Shown: positions 7,309 through 16,736 of the stretch, one piece after another | How positions within the stretch are numbered: position 1 is the stretch's first letter | Layout: every line of letters starts with the position of its first letter | From: Micromonospora echinospora | Lineage (GTDB): Bacteria; Actinomycetota; Actinomycetes; Mycobacteriales; Micromonosporaceae | Assembly (NCBI RefSeq): GCF_900091495.1 | Contig: NZ_LT607413.1 | Location: 1,116,001 to 1,180,000 of the forward strand | Length of the DNA stretch: 64,000 bases | Direction of reading: 5' to 3' | Made by a program: the position numbers and the translations under genes | The notes under the pieces: generated by a model | Databases searched by the model: none | Told to the model about the DNA's origin: nothing | The model's input: only the letters and a program-made list of their open reading frames with translations

Positions 7309-8255
7309 CCGGGGTGATCAGCTCACGGCACGAGCCGACCGAGAAGGTGCCGACGAACCCGTTCGCGGTGCCGGGACTGATGCGGGACGTGGACCCGCTG
7401 AACCCGGTCCGCAACGACAGGCACCTCTCGCTCTACGTGCCGGTGGACAACACGGAGGCGGCCTTCGCGCGCTGCCGGGCGGAGTTCCACGATCCGTCGT
7501 ACCTGGTCGACACCGGGCGGCTCGTGGTGGTGACCGGCGACCGGGGATGCGGCAAGACCGCCCTGATCAACCGTTGCGCGCACTGGCTGCGGGAGCAGCT
7601 GGCCACCGCCGGCCTGCGGGGCGAGGTCGTGGACGTGACCCGGCAGGCCCGGGAGAACGAGCCGATGGCCGAGCGGCGCGCCAAGGTGTGCAAGGCCCTG
7701 GTCGACACGGTGTTCCAGCGGCAGCTGTTCACCTCGGAACTGGCCCACCAGATGCGCGAGCAACCCGACGACGCGTACTTCAACCTGGCGAGCTGCCTTC
7801 CGACGGACCTGGTGCTGATCGTGCTGCTGCCCCGTTCGGCGGACCTGACCGAGGAGCTGGTCACCTACGCCACCGACGCCCGGGCGCGGATCGTGTTCTT
7901 CGGCGAGACGTCGTACCAACTGCCGGACGAGCGACGCCAGCGGCTCGACCAGGCCGGCCACGCCCCGCCCGTCTTCCTGGAGGTGGGTGGGCTGCGGGAA
8001 CACGACGCGGCCCGCTTCGCCGAACAGCGGCTCGGCGCCGTGCCCGAGGGGGAACTGCCCCGGGTCGCCGCAAAGGCTCTTGACGACTACACGACGTTCC
8101 GTCGACATGTGTCCATCGGTGAGGTGCAGCGGCTACTCTACGGCATGTACGAGAAACTACGCGTACAAGCTGACCGACCGGATGAGGTGACCTACCAGCA
8201 CATCAGTCAACACTTTCTAAGTATCGCCGTGAGTCTGCTGGAGAATCCGCGCTGA
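7305..8255 (+). CDS. P-loop ATPase with degenerate Walker B
   Basis: A 316-residue protein with Walker A GDRGCGKT at 78-85. The expected Walker B strand reads DLVLIVLLPRS (168-178), where hydrophobic residues and proline replace the usual Asp/Glu, so hydrolysis may be impaired. The last 60 residues look like a small helical lid. An open frame extends upstream to 7161, but ATG 7305 overlaps the previous stop and is preferred. Its own TGA overlaps the next ATG by one base. It may form a complex with the larger ATPase encoded next, one as the nucleotide-binding partner and one as the active subunit. The system is not one I recognise. Confidence 0.75.
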   Translation: MTGVISSRHEPTEKVPTNPFAVPGLMRDVDPLNPVRNDRHLSLYVPVDNTEAAFARCRAEFHDPSYLVDTGRLVVVTGDRGCGKTALINRCAHWLREQLATAGLRGEVVDVTRQARENEPMAERRAKVCKALVDTVFQRQLFTSELAHQMREQPDDAYFNLASCLPTDLVLIVLLPRSADLTEELVTYATDARARIVFFGETSYQLPDERRQRLDQAGHAPPVFLEVGGLREHDAARFAEQRLGAVPEGELPRVAAKALDDYTTFRRHVSIGEVQRLLYGMYEKLRVQADRPDEVTYQHISQHFLSIAVSLLENPR

Positions 8256-10534
8256 TGGACGCCTTCGACCACCTGGACCTGAGCGGTGAGGTGAATCCTT
8301 ATCCGTCGAGCGCCGTCGCCCAGATCGCGGACGCCGGATCGACCTCGGTCACCATCCCGACAGTCGCCGTCCGGCGGGCCGTCAACGCCATGGACTCCTA
8401 CCTCTCCGCCGTCCGGGCCCGCCCGCAGACCCCGTCGGGACAGGTGCTGGCGATCGTCGGCGACTACGGCACCGGCAAGACCCACCTCGCGTCGTACCTG
8501 ATCCGGCACGCCGCCGCCAGCCTCGGCGGCGCGGTGCAGTCGGTGCACCTGAACGCCCCGCCGGACACCTTCGCCTCGCTCTACCGGGCCTTCGCCGACA
8601 AGCTGGCCGAGCGGCGGGAGCTGGTCCACGAGCGGGTCCGCAGCCTGTACGCCGAGATCCTCGCCGACGAGTTGCGCGTCTCCTCGGCGACCGCGCCGGT
8701 GGCCGAGCAGCTGCGTGCCGGGACGATCGACCCGGTCGCGCTGGTGGAGATGTTCGGGCTGATGGAGAGCGCGTTCCTGCGGCAGTTGCGGGAACGGCTC
8801 CGGGAGGTCACCGACAACGTCGAGTTCAGCCAGGCGCTCACCCTGCTGTTGCGGGGAGGTTTCGAGGACGCGGTCTGGGAGTGGTTCAGCGGCGCGTCCC
8901 CCTCCGACGTCCTCCGCGAGCGGGGCATCACCGAGGCGATCACCAGCAGCGAGACCACCGCGCTCCAGGCGATGGGGGTCTTCGCCCTGCTGATCGGACA
9001 CGGCGACCACCCGTTCGTGATGGTGATCGACGAGCTGGACCAGTTGCTCACCGCCGCCGGCCTGCGCGCCGACGAGGCGATCGACGCGTTCAAGGAGATG
9101 CTGCGGGTCTTCGCCGCCTCGAACACCTTCCTGATCCTGGCCGGGCTGCCCGACCTGCTCGGCTCCCTGCGGCGGGACGTGCGCGACCGGATCACCGAGC
9201 ACATCACGATGTCCACGCTGACCGCCGCCGAGGTGCAGGACTACGTCCTGAACCGGCAGGGCGGCCGGCTGGAGCCGTTCACCGAGCAGACGGTCGCGCA
9301 GATCGTCGACCTGACCAGCGGGGTCCCCCGGCAGGTGATCTCGCTCTGCCACCGGCTCTGGCGGCGGGCCCACGACCAGCGGTCCCTGGTCACGCCCCCG
9401 ATGGTCCGGCAGACCGCGCGGGAGATCTACGACGCCGGCAACGCGCAGAACGTCCGCGCCGAGATCCGTCAGGTCCTGGTCGGCGCGGGATACGACACGT
9501 ACGTACCGGACCACTTCCTGGACAGCGGCGTGGACAGCCGGGTGGACTACTGGGTGCCGGTCGCCTCGAACGACGTGGGCTGCGCCATCCTGCTCTCCGA
9601 GCCGCTGCTCGACGACACCGACATCGCCGCGGTGGAACGCCGGTGCCGGTCGATCCGCGCGCACCGCGACTGCGAACTGCTGCTGGTCGCGCTGGAGCCG
9701 CCTCCGGCCCGGTACCGCCAACGGCTGCGGGAGGCGGTCGGCCGGGAGCCGTTGACCTACCATCCCCGCTCCTTCGTCGACCAGTTCGCTCTGGAGTTCA
9801 AGGCGATGGCGAGCCGGCTGGAGGAGCGGTACCCACAGGACGGTCCGCTCGCCGCGGTCGCCCCGCACCTGACCCGGCTCGACCGGCGGCAGTCGGCCAC
9901 CCAGCACCTGCTGACCGTGTTGACCGGCTCGTTGGAGGAGCTTCGGGGGCGCAACGACCAGCAGCTCGCCGCGATCTACCGGGAGCTGCACGACATCCAG
10001 CGTGGGCTCTCCAGCACGGGTGGCGAACGTCGCGGGCACGTCGCCGTCGTCGCCACCCTGCCCGCGCCGGTGGTCAGCCTCTTCGACGCCGCCTTCTCCG
10101 CGGTCGACCTGCTCACCCCGGCCCGGGAACTGCTGCGCCGGGCCTTTCAGGAGGACGAGGGCGGGCGCGGGGCACGGCAGTCGGTGCGGGCCCGGATGCG
10201 GACCTCGGAGGTGCACGCCGCCACCGGGGTCACCGCCCTGCTGACCTCGCTGATCGAGGCATTCGGGCACGCCGTGGTCGAGTGGTATGGATCAATCGAC
10301 CAGCCGCCGGGCAGCGGCCTGACCGCACGGCACCGGGAGCGGCTCGACACGATCTGTCGGGTCTTCGACGTCGTCTACGAGTACCTCCCCCTCTACCAGC
10401 TACGCAGCCTCCAGGGCATGGTCGGTTACACGGTGCCCGACCGACAGCAGCAGGAGGCGGAGGACCTCCTCGGCGACTTCAGTTCCCGGGTCCGGACGGA
10501 GCTGCTGGTCGCGCTCACCCCCGTCGAGGGCTGA
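8255..10534 (+). CDS. Large AAA/STAND-like P-loop ATPase
   Basis: The 759-residue protein has Walker A GDYGTGKTH at 69-77 and a full Walker B VMVIDELDQLL at 255-265, followed by an ORC/STAND-like arrangement: a sensor-type strand (NTFLILAGLPDLL) and a winged-helix-like region around 350-400. Residues 400-530 look like a divergent alpha/beta domain, and the final 200 are helical. It is coupled to the preceding ATPase (TGATG). Its last 20 bases overlap the convergent antiporter gene. Overall shape fits an NTP-dependent switch protein of the kind used in bacterial conflict or signalling systems. No effector domain is recognised, and the role is open. Confidence 0.75.
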   Translation: MDAFDHLDLSGEVNPYPSSAVAQIADAGSTSVTIPTVAVRRAVNAMDSYLSAVRARPQTPSGQVLAIVGDYGTGKTHLASYLIRHAAASLGGAVQSVHLNAPPDTFASLYRAFADKLAERRELVHERVRSLYAEILADELRVSSATAPVAEQLRAGTIDPVALVEMFGLMESAFLRQLRERLREVTDNVEFSQALTLLLRGGFEDAVWEWFSGASPSDVLRERGITEAITSSETTALQAMGVFALLIGHGDHPFVMVIDELDQLLTAAGLRADEAIDAFKEMLRVFAASNTFLILAGLPDLLGSLRRDVRDRITEHITMSTLTAAEVQDYVLNRQGGRLEPFTEQTVAQIVDLTSGVPRQVISLCHRLWRRAHDQRSLVTPPMVRQTAREIYDAGNAQNVRAEIRQVLVGAGYDTYVPDHFLDSGVDSRVDYWVPVASNDVGCAILLSEPLLDDTDIAAVERRCRSIRAHRDCELLLVALEPPPARYRQRLREAVGREPLTYHPRSFVDQFALEFKAMASRLEERYPQDGPLAAVAPHLTRLDRRQSATQHLLTVLTGSLEELRGRNDQQLAAIYRELHDIQRGLSSTGGERRGHVAVVATLPAPVVSLFDAAFSAVDLLTPARELLRRAFQEDEGGRGARQSVRARMRTSEVHAATGVTALLTSLIEAFGHAVVEWYGSIDQPPGSGLTARHRERLDTICRVFDVVYEYLPLYQLRSLQGMVGYTVPDRQQQEAEDLLGDFSSRVRTELLVALTPVEG

Positions 10535-11768
10535 GCGGAGGCCGGATCGGTGGCGCCGGCAGGTCGACCGCCGGCCCCGGTCGCCGGTACGCCTCGCGCA
10601 GCCCGTTGGTGAGGGCGTGCAGCACGTTGATGGTGAGGATGGCCGGGGCGACCACCGCCACCGTGCCGACGAACTGGCGCTCCAGCACCAGCGCGAGGAT
10701 GATCGCGGTGATCCCGTTCTGCTGGCCGAGCAGCACGTCGACGCGGTCGGAACGGGGCAGCCGCCCGCCGATCACCAGGGCCACCACCACGTGCGCGCCG
10801 ACCGCCGCGAGGCCCAGCACCACACCGGCCAGCGGGCTGATCCCACCGACCAGGACCAACCCCAGCGCGAAGCTGGCGGCCAGGAACGCCCCCTGGGTGA
10901 GTCGGTCCAGCACGGCCCCGAGGGGCGGCCGGTAGAACAGCCCGGCCACGGCGAGGGCCAGCATCAGGAACTGCCACACCGCGAAGGCGGCGAGTCCGGC
11001 CAGCACCACGATCTGGAGGGCGGTCACGAGCCGGCCGGAGCGTACCCACCGGCGCAGCCGTTCGGTGCCCCACCAGACGAGCGCGGCCACCGCTGCCAGG
11101 GCCAGGTTCTGCGCCAGGGAGAGCCCGAACGACTCGAACCCGGTGTGCGGGGGCGCGGGGGCCGCCGCCGGATCGGCGGGCACCAGCGGCCAGACCCAGG
11201 CGGCGGCGTACACGGTCAGCAGGACGGTGATCGGGTCGTCGAACGACGCCCACGCGGAGAGGATCGTCTTGGCCTGTGCGGACATCCGGGACGTGAGCCG
11301 CGCGGCGGCGAACGAGACGGGGTCGATCTGGGCGACCGCGACACCGAGCACGAGGTACGCCGGTTCCTGGAAGGCCAGGTACATCACCGCCGAGATCAGT
11401 GCGGCCTTGACCACCACGCCGCCGCTGACGGCGAGCACGACCAGGCGGGCGTTCCGGCGGGCGGCCCCCAGGTCGATGCCGTACGTGCTGGCGTAGAGGC
11501 CGACGGCGAGCAGCGTCCCGGCCAACGCGAGGTACGCGTCCGAGCGGTACGTCCCGACCCAGTCCCGGTTCTCGGCGAGCAGCCAGCCGAGCGCCGCCAC
11601 CAGCACGAACGTGCCGGTACGCGTCAGCGACGGCAGGACCGCCTCGCGCAGCCCGGCCCGGTGTCCGGACCGGTCCGCGGTCGGACCGGATGGGCGCTGC
11701 CGACGCCGGAACCGGGCCCGGGCGGATCCCCGCGTTCCGCGGAGGGGCCCGGCCTGCCGCAGTGGCAC
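10515..11768 (-). CDS. Cation:proton antiporter (CPA-type membrane protein)
   Basis: The 417 residues form about 11-12 TM segments with two conserved antiporter-like motifs, AQIDPVSFAAARL and ASFDDPITVLL, where the paired acidic residues would bind the ion. Monovalent cation/H+ exchange at the cytoplasmic membrane is the expected role; K+ and Na+ cannot be distinguished. The frame is open to 11894, but GTG 11768, four bases after the upstream stop, fits an operon position; the first 45 residues are basic and proline-rich. It is the last gene of the leftward operon that begins with the candidate peptide gene, so it may be controlled by or act with that system. Confidence 0.8.
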   Translation of the reverse strand: MPLRQAGPLRGTRGSARARFRRRQRPSGPTADRSGHRAGLREAVLPSLTRTGTFVLVAALGWLLAENRDWVGTYRSDAYLALAGTLLAVGLYASTYGIDLGAARRNARLVVLAVSGGVVVKAALISAVMYLAFQEPAYLVLGVAVAQIDPVSFAAARLTSRMSAQAKTILSAWASFDDPITVLLTVYAAAWVWPLVPADPAAAPAPPHTGFESFGLSLAQNLALAAVAALVWWGTERLRRWVRSGRLVTALQIVVLAGLAAFAVWQFLMLALAVAGLFYRPPLGAVLDRLTQGAFLAASFALGLVLVGGISPLAGVVLGLAAVGAHVVVALVIGGRLPRSDRVDVLLGQQNGITAIILALVLERQFVGTVAVVAPAILTINVLHALTNGLREAYRRPGPAVDLPAPPIRPPLSPRRG

Positions 11769-11772
11769 CGCG

Positions 11773-12933
11773 TCACCCGCCGAGCTGGTGGGCGAGCTGG
11801 GCCGCCTTGTCGTCGGCCGCCCAGACCAGGTGCTGGTCCAGGGTGACCGCGAGCAGGTAGCGGTCCAGTCCGACCGGGTAGCAGAACAGGGCACCCTGCT
11901 CGACGTCGAGCACCAGCCGCCGGACCCGCGAGCCGAGGGCCAGGTGGGTGGCCCGGACCAGGGTGCGCAGGTGGACGTCGATGCGCTGCCCGAGCAGGGC
12001 GTAGAACTGCCGGCGCCCGCGCGGGGTGACGTCGTCGAAGAAGCGCGCCAGCCCGGGGTCGTCCAGGATGTCCTCGGTGACCTCCACCCGGCCGGCCCGG
12101 CAGAGAGCCACGTAGTGCAGGTCCTCGACGCTCAGGTGGCGGCGGCAGGTCACGGCGGGCGACGACGTGGACGGTACCGCCCCGGGCCGGGACACCGGCG
12201 ACGTACCGCCGGGCGGCCGTCCATCCGCCGGCGTCTGGGTCGGCACCGGGGTCACCGGCGTCGCGGGTGGGCCGGAACTGGGCCGGATGTCCCGGATGCC
12301 GGAGCTGAGCGTCGGCTCGTTCAACCCGAGCCAGCCGCCGTAGTCGGTGGGTTGCTGACTGACCGTCTCCCGCATCCGGTTGGCCAGCCCGGCCAGTTCG
12401 ATGTCGGCGGCCCGGACTGCCGGGTCCTGCGGCGGCAACTCGTCCCGGGTGCCGCTGGACCAGCCCAACGCCACCAGGAACTGCTCCCGCAGCACGGAGA
12501 GACCGAACAGGGCGCCCCGGTCGGTGTGCAGCAGCAGCCGGACGAGGTCGCCGGTGCGCGCCGGGCGGAGCTGGTCGTCCAGGTCGGTCATCACGTGCAC
12601 CACGTCCCGGCCGATGAGCTGCCGCTCGTCGGCGGTGAGGCCGAGCGGGCCGTGCGGGCCGGCCGGTTCCCACGCGTCGAGCGCGAAGTCGCAGGTGCCG
12701 GTGCGGTAGCGGGCCAGGTGGGAGATGCTTCCCACCTCGTTCATCAGCTCCTCGCACGCCCCGAGGCTCGGGGGCCGCCGGTCCCCGAGGTGGGTGCCGA
12801 GCGTGACGCTGACCCGCCGCCGGGGCGCGTCCCCATGGGCGGCGGCAGGTTCGGCCGCCGCCGACGGTGTCGGCCGGTCGACCGGCGGGGTCGTTCCGGT
12901 GGCCGTCGCGTCGGCCGGCGTCTGCCCGCTCAT
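11773..12933 (-). CDS. Duplicated-domain protein of the FxSxx-like operon
   Basis: A 386-residue protein of unknown family. Two units of about 100 residues (about 55-160 and 265-375) show the same strand pattern: a strand, then GALF (140-143 and 347-350), then a second strand ending FLVALGW or LLAVTLDQH. This is reminiscent of roadblock/LC7-like folds, but the resemblance is by eye. A proline-rich linker of about 90 residues joins them, and the first 40 residues look disordered. ATG 12933 overlaps the upstream stop (ATGA). The position between the NB-ARC/TPR protein and the antiporter suggests an adaptor. Confidence 0.7.
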   Translation of the reverse strand: MSGQTPADATATGTTPPVDRPTPSAAAEPAAAHGDAPRRRVSVTLGTHLGDRRPPSLGACEELMNEVGSISHLARYRTGTCDFALDAWEPAGPHGPLGLTADERQLIGRDVVHVMTDLDDQLRPARTGDLVRLLLHTDRGALFGLSVLREQFLVALGWSSGTRDELPPQDPAVRAADIELAGLANRMRETVSQQPTDYGGWLGLNEPTLSSGIRDIRPSSGPPATPVTPVPTQTPADGRPPGGTSPVSRPGAVPSTSSPAVTCRRHLSVEDLHYVALCRAGRVEVTEDILDDPGLARFFDDVTPRGRRQFYALLGQRIDVHLRTLVRATHLALGSRVRRLVLDVEQGALFCYPVGLDRYLLAVTLDQHLVWAADDKAAQLAHQLGG

Positions 12934-15900
12934 GTTTCCGGCACCTCCATGTCGACGAAGTCGAAGGGCACCCGGCCCTCGCGGCCCGGGCCGGTGACCT
13001 CGCCGGCACTGACCACCGCCGCCAGCGCCCGGCGGGCGGTTCGCAGGCACGGGTGGTCCGGTCCGAGGAAGTCCCGCCCCTGTTCGACGGCCGTCCGCAG
13101 CAGTTCCTCGGCCACCGCCGGCCGACCGGCCGCGACGACGACGGCCTGGTTGACCAGCGCGCCGATCGCCCACGGGTGCGGTTCGCCGAGCGTGGCGGCG
13201 AGTCCGGCCGCCGCCTTCTCCGCATCGGCGACCGCCTCGTCGGTCCGCCCCCGGGAGTCCAGCACGACCGCGCGCAGGCTGCGGCAGATGTGCGCGAACG
13301 GGTGCTCGGGGCCCAGGTCGTGTTCGTACCCGGCGAGGCTCTCCTCGATCAGCCGCGTCGCGTACTCGCCGTCCCCGGCCAGGTGGTAGTCGACGGCGAG
13401 GCTGAGCCGGCAGGACCGGGTCAGCGGGTTCTGCTCCCCGACCAGCCGCCGCAGCGCGAGGTACGCCCGGCTGTTGAGCTCCTTGGCCTTGTCGGGCTGG
13501 CCGCGCCGCCGCTCGGTGACCGCGAGGTTGCGCAGGATCCGCAGCAGGAGGGTGTCCTCGTCGCCGCGACCCCGGCCGCCCCGCCGCCGGTACGCCTCGG
13601 CGAGCAGGCGGCGGGCCTCCTCCAGGTCGCCCAGCTCGCGTCGGAAGCTGCCGATGTCGCTGACCAGCCAGAGGGTGTCGGCGTTGTGTCCGCCGAAGAG
13701 CCGCGACCGGCGGTCTCGGGCCCGTTCCGCGACCCGCAGCGCCTCGTCGGTCCGCCCGGCCAGGTGGAACGAGTTGGCCAGGTTGTGCGCCGCGATCAGC
13801 GTCTCCGGGTGGTCGTTGCCGAACTGGTCCCGGAAACCACGCCAGGTGGCCTGGTCCTCGACCAGGGCAGCCCGGAACTGACCCAGTCCGCGCAGGTCGC
13901 CGGCCAGCCCTCGGCGGGTCACCAGGACCCAGGGGTGGTCGGGGCCGAAGAGGGCCGTCCCCTCGCGCAGCGCGGTCCGGCTCAGCTCCAGCGCCTCCCC
14001 GCCACGACCGAGCGAGCGGGTGACGTCGGCCAGCCGGGTGGCCAGGCGGAGGGTGAAGCGGTCACGCCAGCCGTGCCGGGCCAGCCACCGGTCCAGCGCC
14101 GGGCGCCACCGGCGCAGCGCGTCCGGGGCCTCGCCGTCGCCCCGGGCGATGAGGTGTTCGAGCTGTTCGACCAGCCACCGCCGCACCTCGTCGGGACCGT
14201 CCACGTCGAGCGCGCCGGAGGAGATCAGGTGCCGGTGCAGTTCGCGGCGCACCGGTGAGTCGGCGGCGATCGTCCGGGGCGCCACCTCGGCCAGGCCGCG
14301 CAGGAACTGCCCGCGCCGTTCCTCACGCTCCTGGGCGGACATCCCGGCCAGGACGACGGCCTGCACGGCCGGGTGCATCCGCACCACACCGCCCCGTCCC
14401 CAGGCGACCTCCAGCAGCCGGAACCGGACCCCCGCCGCCAACGCCCGGTCCATCTCCCAGCCGTCGGCGCACAACGTCGCCCCGTCGGCCTCGGAGAGGC
14501 CGCGCGCGACCTGTGCCCGCATCGACCGCGACCCGAGGATCGACAGGGAGAGCCCCAGCGGGGAGGCGAAGGCGCACATCTGCGCCACCACCACCGCGAC
14601 CCGACCACTGAAGTCCTCCCGCATCAGGGCCGTCGCGACGCGCACGATCCGGGCGGCGGCGGGCTCCCCGGCCGGTCCGGCGACCGCCGCGCAGAAGGCG
14701 GGCACCGCCGTGTCGGCACCACGGGAGTCGGCGACCGCGTGCCCCGAACTGAGCAGGATGCCGGCCTGCCCGAGCAGACCCGAGGCGAGCCGCAGGTCGA
14801 GCGGGGACGCCCCGATGGTCTCCACCACCGCCGTCGCCGGCACCCGGGAGAGCCCGCGCACCCGCGCGGTGAGCAGGCGTACGGCGTCGGCCTCGACGAG
14901 GTCGCCCACGGTGACCGTAACCGCGCCCGGGGGCAGGGCGGCGTCGGAGCGGCGGGTCACCACGACGTGGCCGGAGCCGCTCGGCAGCAGGTCGGACAGT
15001 TCCTCGTCCCCCGCGCCGTCGTAGACGACCAGCCACTGCCCGCTGCGCCGACCCAGCTCGTGCAGCACCTCCTGGACCGGGTTGCCCCGGGGCTCGACGC
15101 CCAGTTCGGCGGCGAGTTCGGTCAGCGCGGCCCGGACGTCGTGCAGCCCGCCCGCGCTGATCCAGACGATCAGGTCGTAGTCCCAGCGGAAGCGGTGGGC
15201 GTACTCGCCGACGAGGCTGGTCTTGCCCACGGCGGCCGGCCCGGTCACCACGACCGGACGCCCGGGAGGACCGGCCAGCAGCAGGTCGCGCAGCTCGGCC
15301 AGATCCTGGTCACGGCCGACGAAGAGTCGGGGCCGGGACGGCAGCTGGAACTCCCGGGGCGGTTCCTTCGGGTCGCCGGGGAAGCCCGGCCGCCAGGAGT
15401 CCCTGACCGGAACCGGACGGATCCCGGCGAGCCCGAGCGTGCCGCGCAGCCGTTCGCGGGCCTGTTCCTCGGTGCATCCGGTCAGGTCGACCACCCGGAC
15501 GTCGTCGTGCGGCAGGGCGTCGTCGGTGACCGGGCCGGTCCGGGCGACCAGCAGCTCGGTCTCCGGGTCGGCGCGGACCGCGCCGAGCACGCCGGTGAGC
15601 CACTGTTCCTCCGCGTCGTCCGCCGGGGCCACCGCCAGCACGGTCGTCCGGCGGGCGCGCCGGCCCTCGTCGTCCGGAAGCCACGGGCGGGCCCGGACAC
15701 CCACCGCCGCCAGCTCGGCGCGGAGCCAGTCCGCCCAGGGCCGTTGGCGCGCCGGGTGGGCCAGGTGGACCTCGCTCTGGTCGTCGGCGGCCTGCCGGCC
15801 CAGGCCGTACCGGTAGCGGGTGCGCAACGACTCCGGCTCCGGGCGGGCGGTGCCGACCGCACCGTCGGTGACCAGCCGCAGCAGCTCGCCATAGGCGGCG

Positions 15901-16709
15901 AGCACCCGGTCCCGGTGGGGTGACTCCTCCAACAGCGGGGCGAGTGTCTGCCCGGTCGGGCTCCCGGGCACCTCCACCAGCGGCATCTCGAACGATCCGG
16001 ACGGCTCGTCGAGCACGCCGCCCAGGCCCCGGCGGATGGCGTCCCGCCGCTGCGCGGCGCGGGTCGGGTCGGGCTCGTCCACGGCGGTCGCCACGCCGAC
16101 CAGCCGGACCCCGGCGGGCGCGGCCCGGTGCACCCGCCGGGCCAGCGCCGCCACCTCGGGCAGCCGGGGATAGCGGTACGGGAAGCAGAGCACCACCGTC
16201 TCGCAGAGCACCGCCGCCCAACGGTCCACCGTCGGGTCGGTGTCGACCGGGTCGAGGAGGACGACGTCGTACTCGGTGAGGCGCAGTTGCCGGCGCAGCT
16301 CGGTGAAGGAGGTTTCGCCGAGTTCCCCGGGGGGCGGCCACGGGGCGGAGTCGGGCATCCACACCACGTCGAGCCGGCCGGGCGGGGCCGCGTACCGGCG
16401 CAGGACGGGCTGTTCGGCGAACTGCCGGGCGACCCCCGCCGAGGCGGGGAAGAGGGACCGGGCGAGTTCCGGCGGAAGCTGGTCGGTGACCGGCCACTCG
16501 TCGGTGTGGAACATGCGCAGGTGCTCGTGCACGCGTACGGTGCCCCGACCGGCGTCGACGACGAGCACCCGGCGTCCGGACCGGGCCAGGATCCAGGCCA
16601 GGTTACTGACCAGGTTGGTACGCCCGGTCCGGCTGGTCGGCGCCAGGAAGGCCACCACGTTGGTGCCGGTCGGACCGCTGTCCGCCCGGGACGGACCCGA
16701 TCCGGTCAT
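12930..16709 (-). CDS. FxSxx-COOH-system TPR protein (ParA-like/TIR-like/NB-ARC/TPR)
   Basis: The 1259 residues read as four modules. About 15-285 is a ParA/MinD-type domain whose P-loop is altered to PTSRTGRTN (24-32). About 312-430 resembles a worn TIR domain (RPWADWLRAELAAVGVRAR ... VRVVDLTG). About 460-740 is an NB-ARC ATPase with VGRDQDL and Walker A GPAAVGKTS (490-498). About 880-1240 holds tetratricopeptide repeats. This is the layout of actinobacterial proteins annotated as FxSxx-COOH system tetratricopeptide repeat protein, which are STAND-class switches linked to small modified peptides. It starts 27 bases after the candidate peptide gene and is coupled to the next gene. Confidence 0.88.
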   Translation of the reverse strand: MTGSGPSRADSGPTGTNVVAFLAPTSRTGRTNLVSNLAWILARSGRRVLVVDAGRGTVRVHEHLRMFHTDEWPVTDQLPPELARSLFPASAGVARQFAEQPVLRRYAAPPGRLDVVWMPDSAPWPPPGELGETSFTELRRQLRLTEYDVVLLDPVDTDPTVDRWAAVLCETVVLCFPYRYPRLPEVAALARRVHRAAPAGVRLVGVATAVDEPDPTRAAQRRDAIRRGLGGVLDEPSGSFEMPLVEVPGSPTGQTLAPLLEESPHRDRVLAAYGELLRLVTDGAVGTARPEPESLRTRYRYGLGRQAADDQSEVHLAHPARQRPWADWLRAELAAVGVRARPWLPDDEGRRARRTTVLAVAPADDAEEQWLTGVLGAVRADPETELLVARTGPVTDDALPHDDVRVVDLTGCTEEQARERLRGTLGLAGIRPVPVRDSWRPGFPGDPKEPPREFQLPSRPRLFVGRDQDLAELRDLLLAGPPGRPVVVTGPAAVGKTSLVGEYAHRFRWDYDLIVWISAGGLHDVRAALTELAAELGVEPRGNPVQEVLHELGRRSGQWLVVYDGAGDEELSDLLPSGSGHVVVTRRSDAALPPGAVTVTVGDLVEADAVRLLTARVRGLSRVPATAVVETIGASPLDLRLASGLLGQAGILLSSGHAVADSRGADTAVPAFCAAVAGPAGEPAAARIVRVATALMREDFSGRVAVVVAQMCAFASPLGLSLSILGSRSMRAQVARGLSEADGATLCADGWEMDRALAAGVRFRLLEVAWGRGGVVRMHPAVQAVVLAGMSAQEREERRGQFLRGLAEVAPRTIAADSPVRRELHRHLISSGALDVDGPDEVRRWLVEQLEHLIARGDGEAPDALRRWRPALDRWLARHGWRDRFTLRLATRLADVTRSLGRGGEALELSRTALREGTALFGPDHPWVLVTRRGLAGDLRGLGQFRAALVEDQATWRGFRDQFGNDHPETLIAAHNLANSFHLAGRTDEALRVAERARDRRSRLFGGHNADTLWLVSDIGSFRRELGDLEEARRLLAEAYRRRGGRGRGDEDTLLLRILRNLAVTERRRGQPDKAKELNSRAYLALRRLVGEQNPLTRSCRLSLAVDYHLAGDGEYATRLIEESLAGYEHDLGPEHPFAHICRSLRAVVLDSRGRTDEAVADAEKAAAGLAATLGEPHPWAIGALVNQAVVVAAGRPAVAEELLRTAVEQGRDFLGPDHPCLRTARRALAAVVSAGEVTGPGREGRVPFDFVDMEVPET

Positions 16710-16736
16710 CGCGGCTCCGACCTGTCTGGACGGCGG

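Noticed and set aside
8207..10270. 687-aa minus-strand frame opposite the large ATPase
   Set aside because: No domain; the plus frame has intact Walker A and B motifs and an overlapping start.
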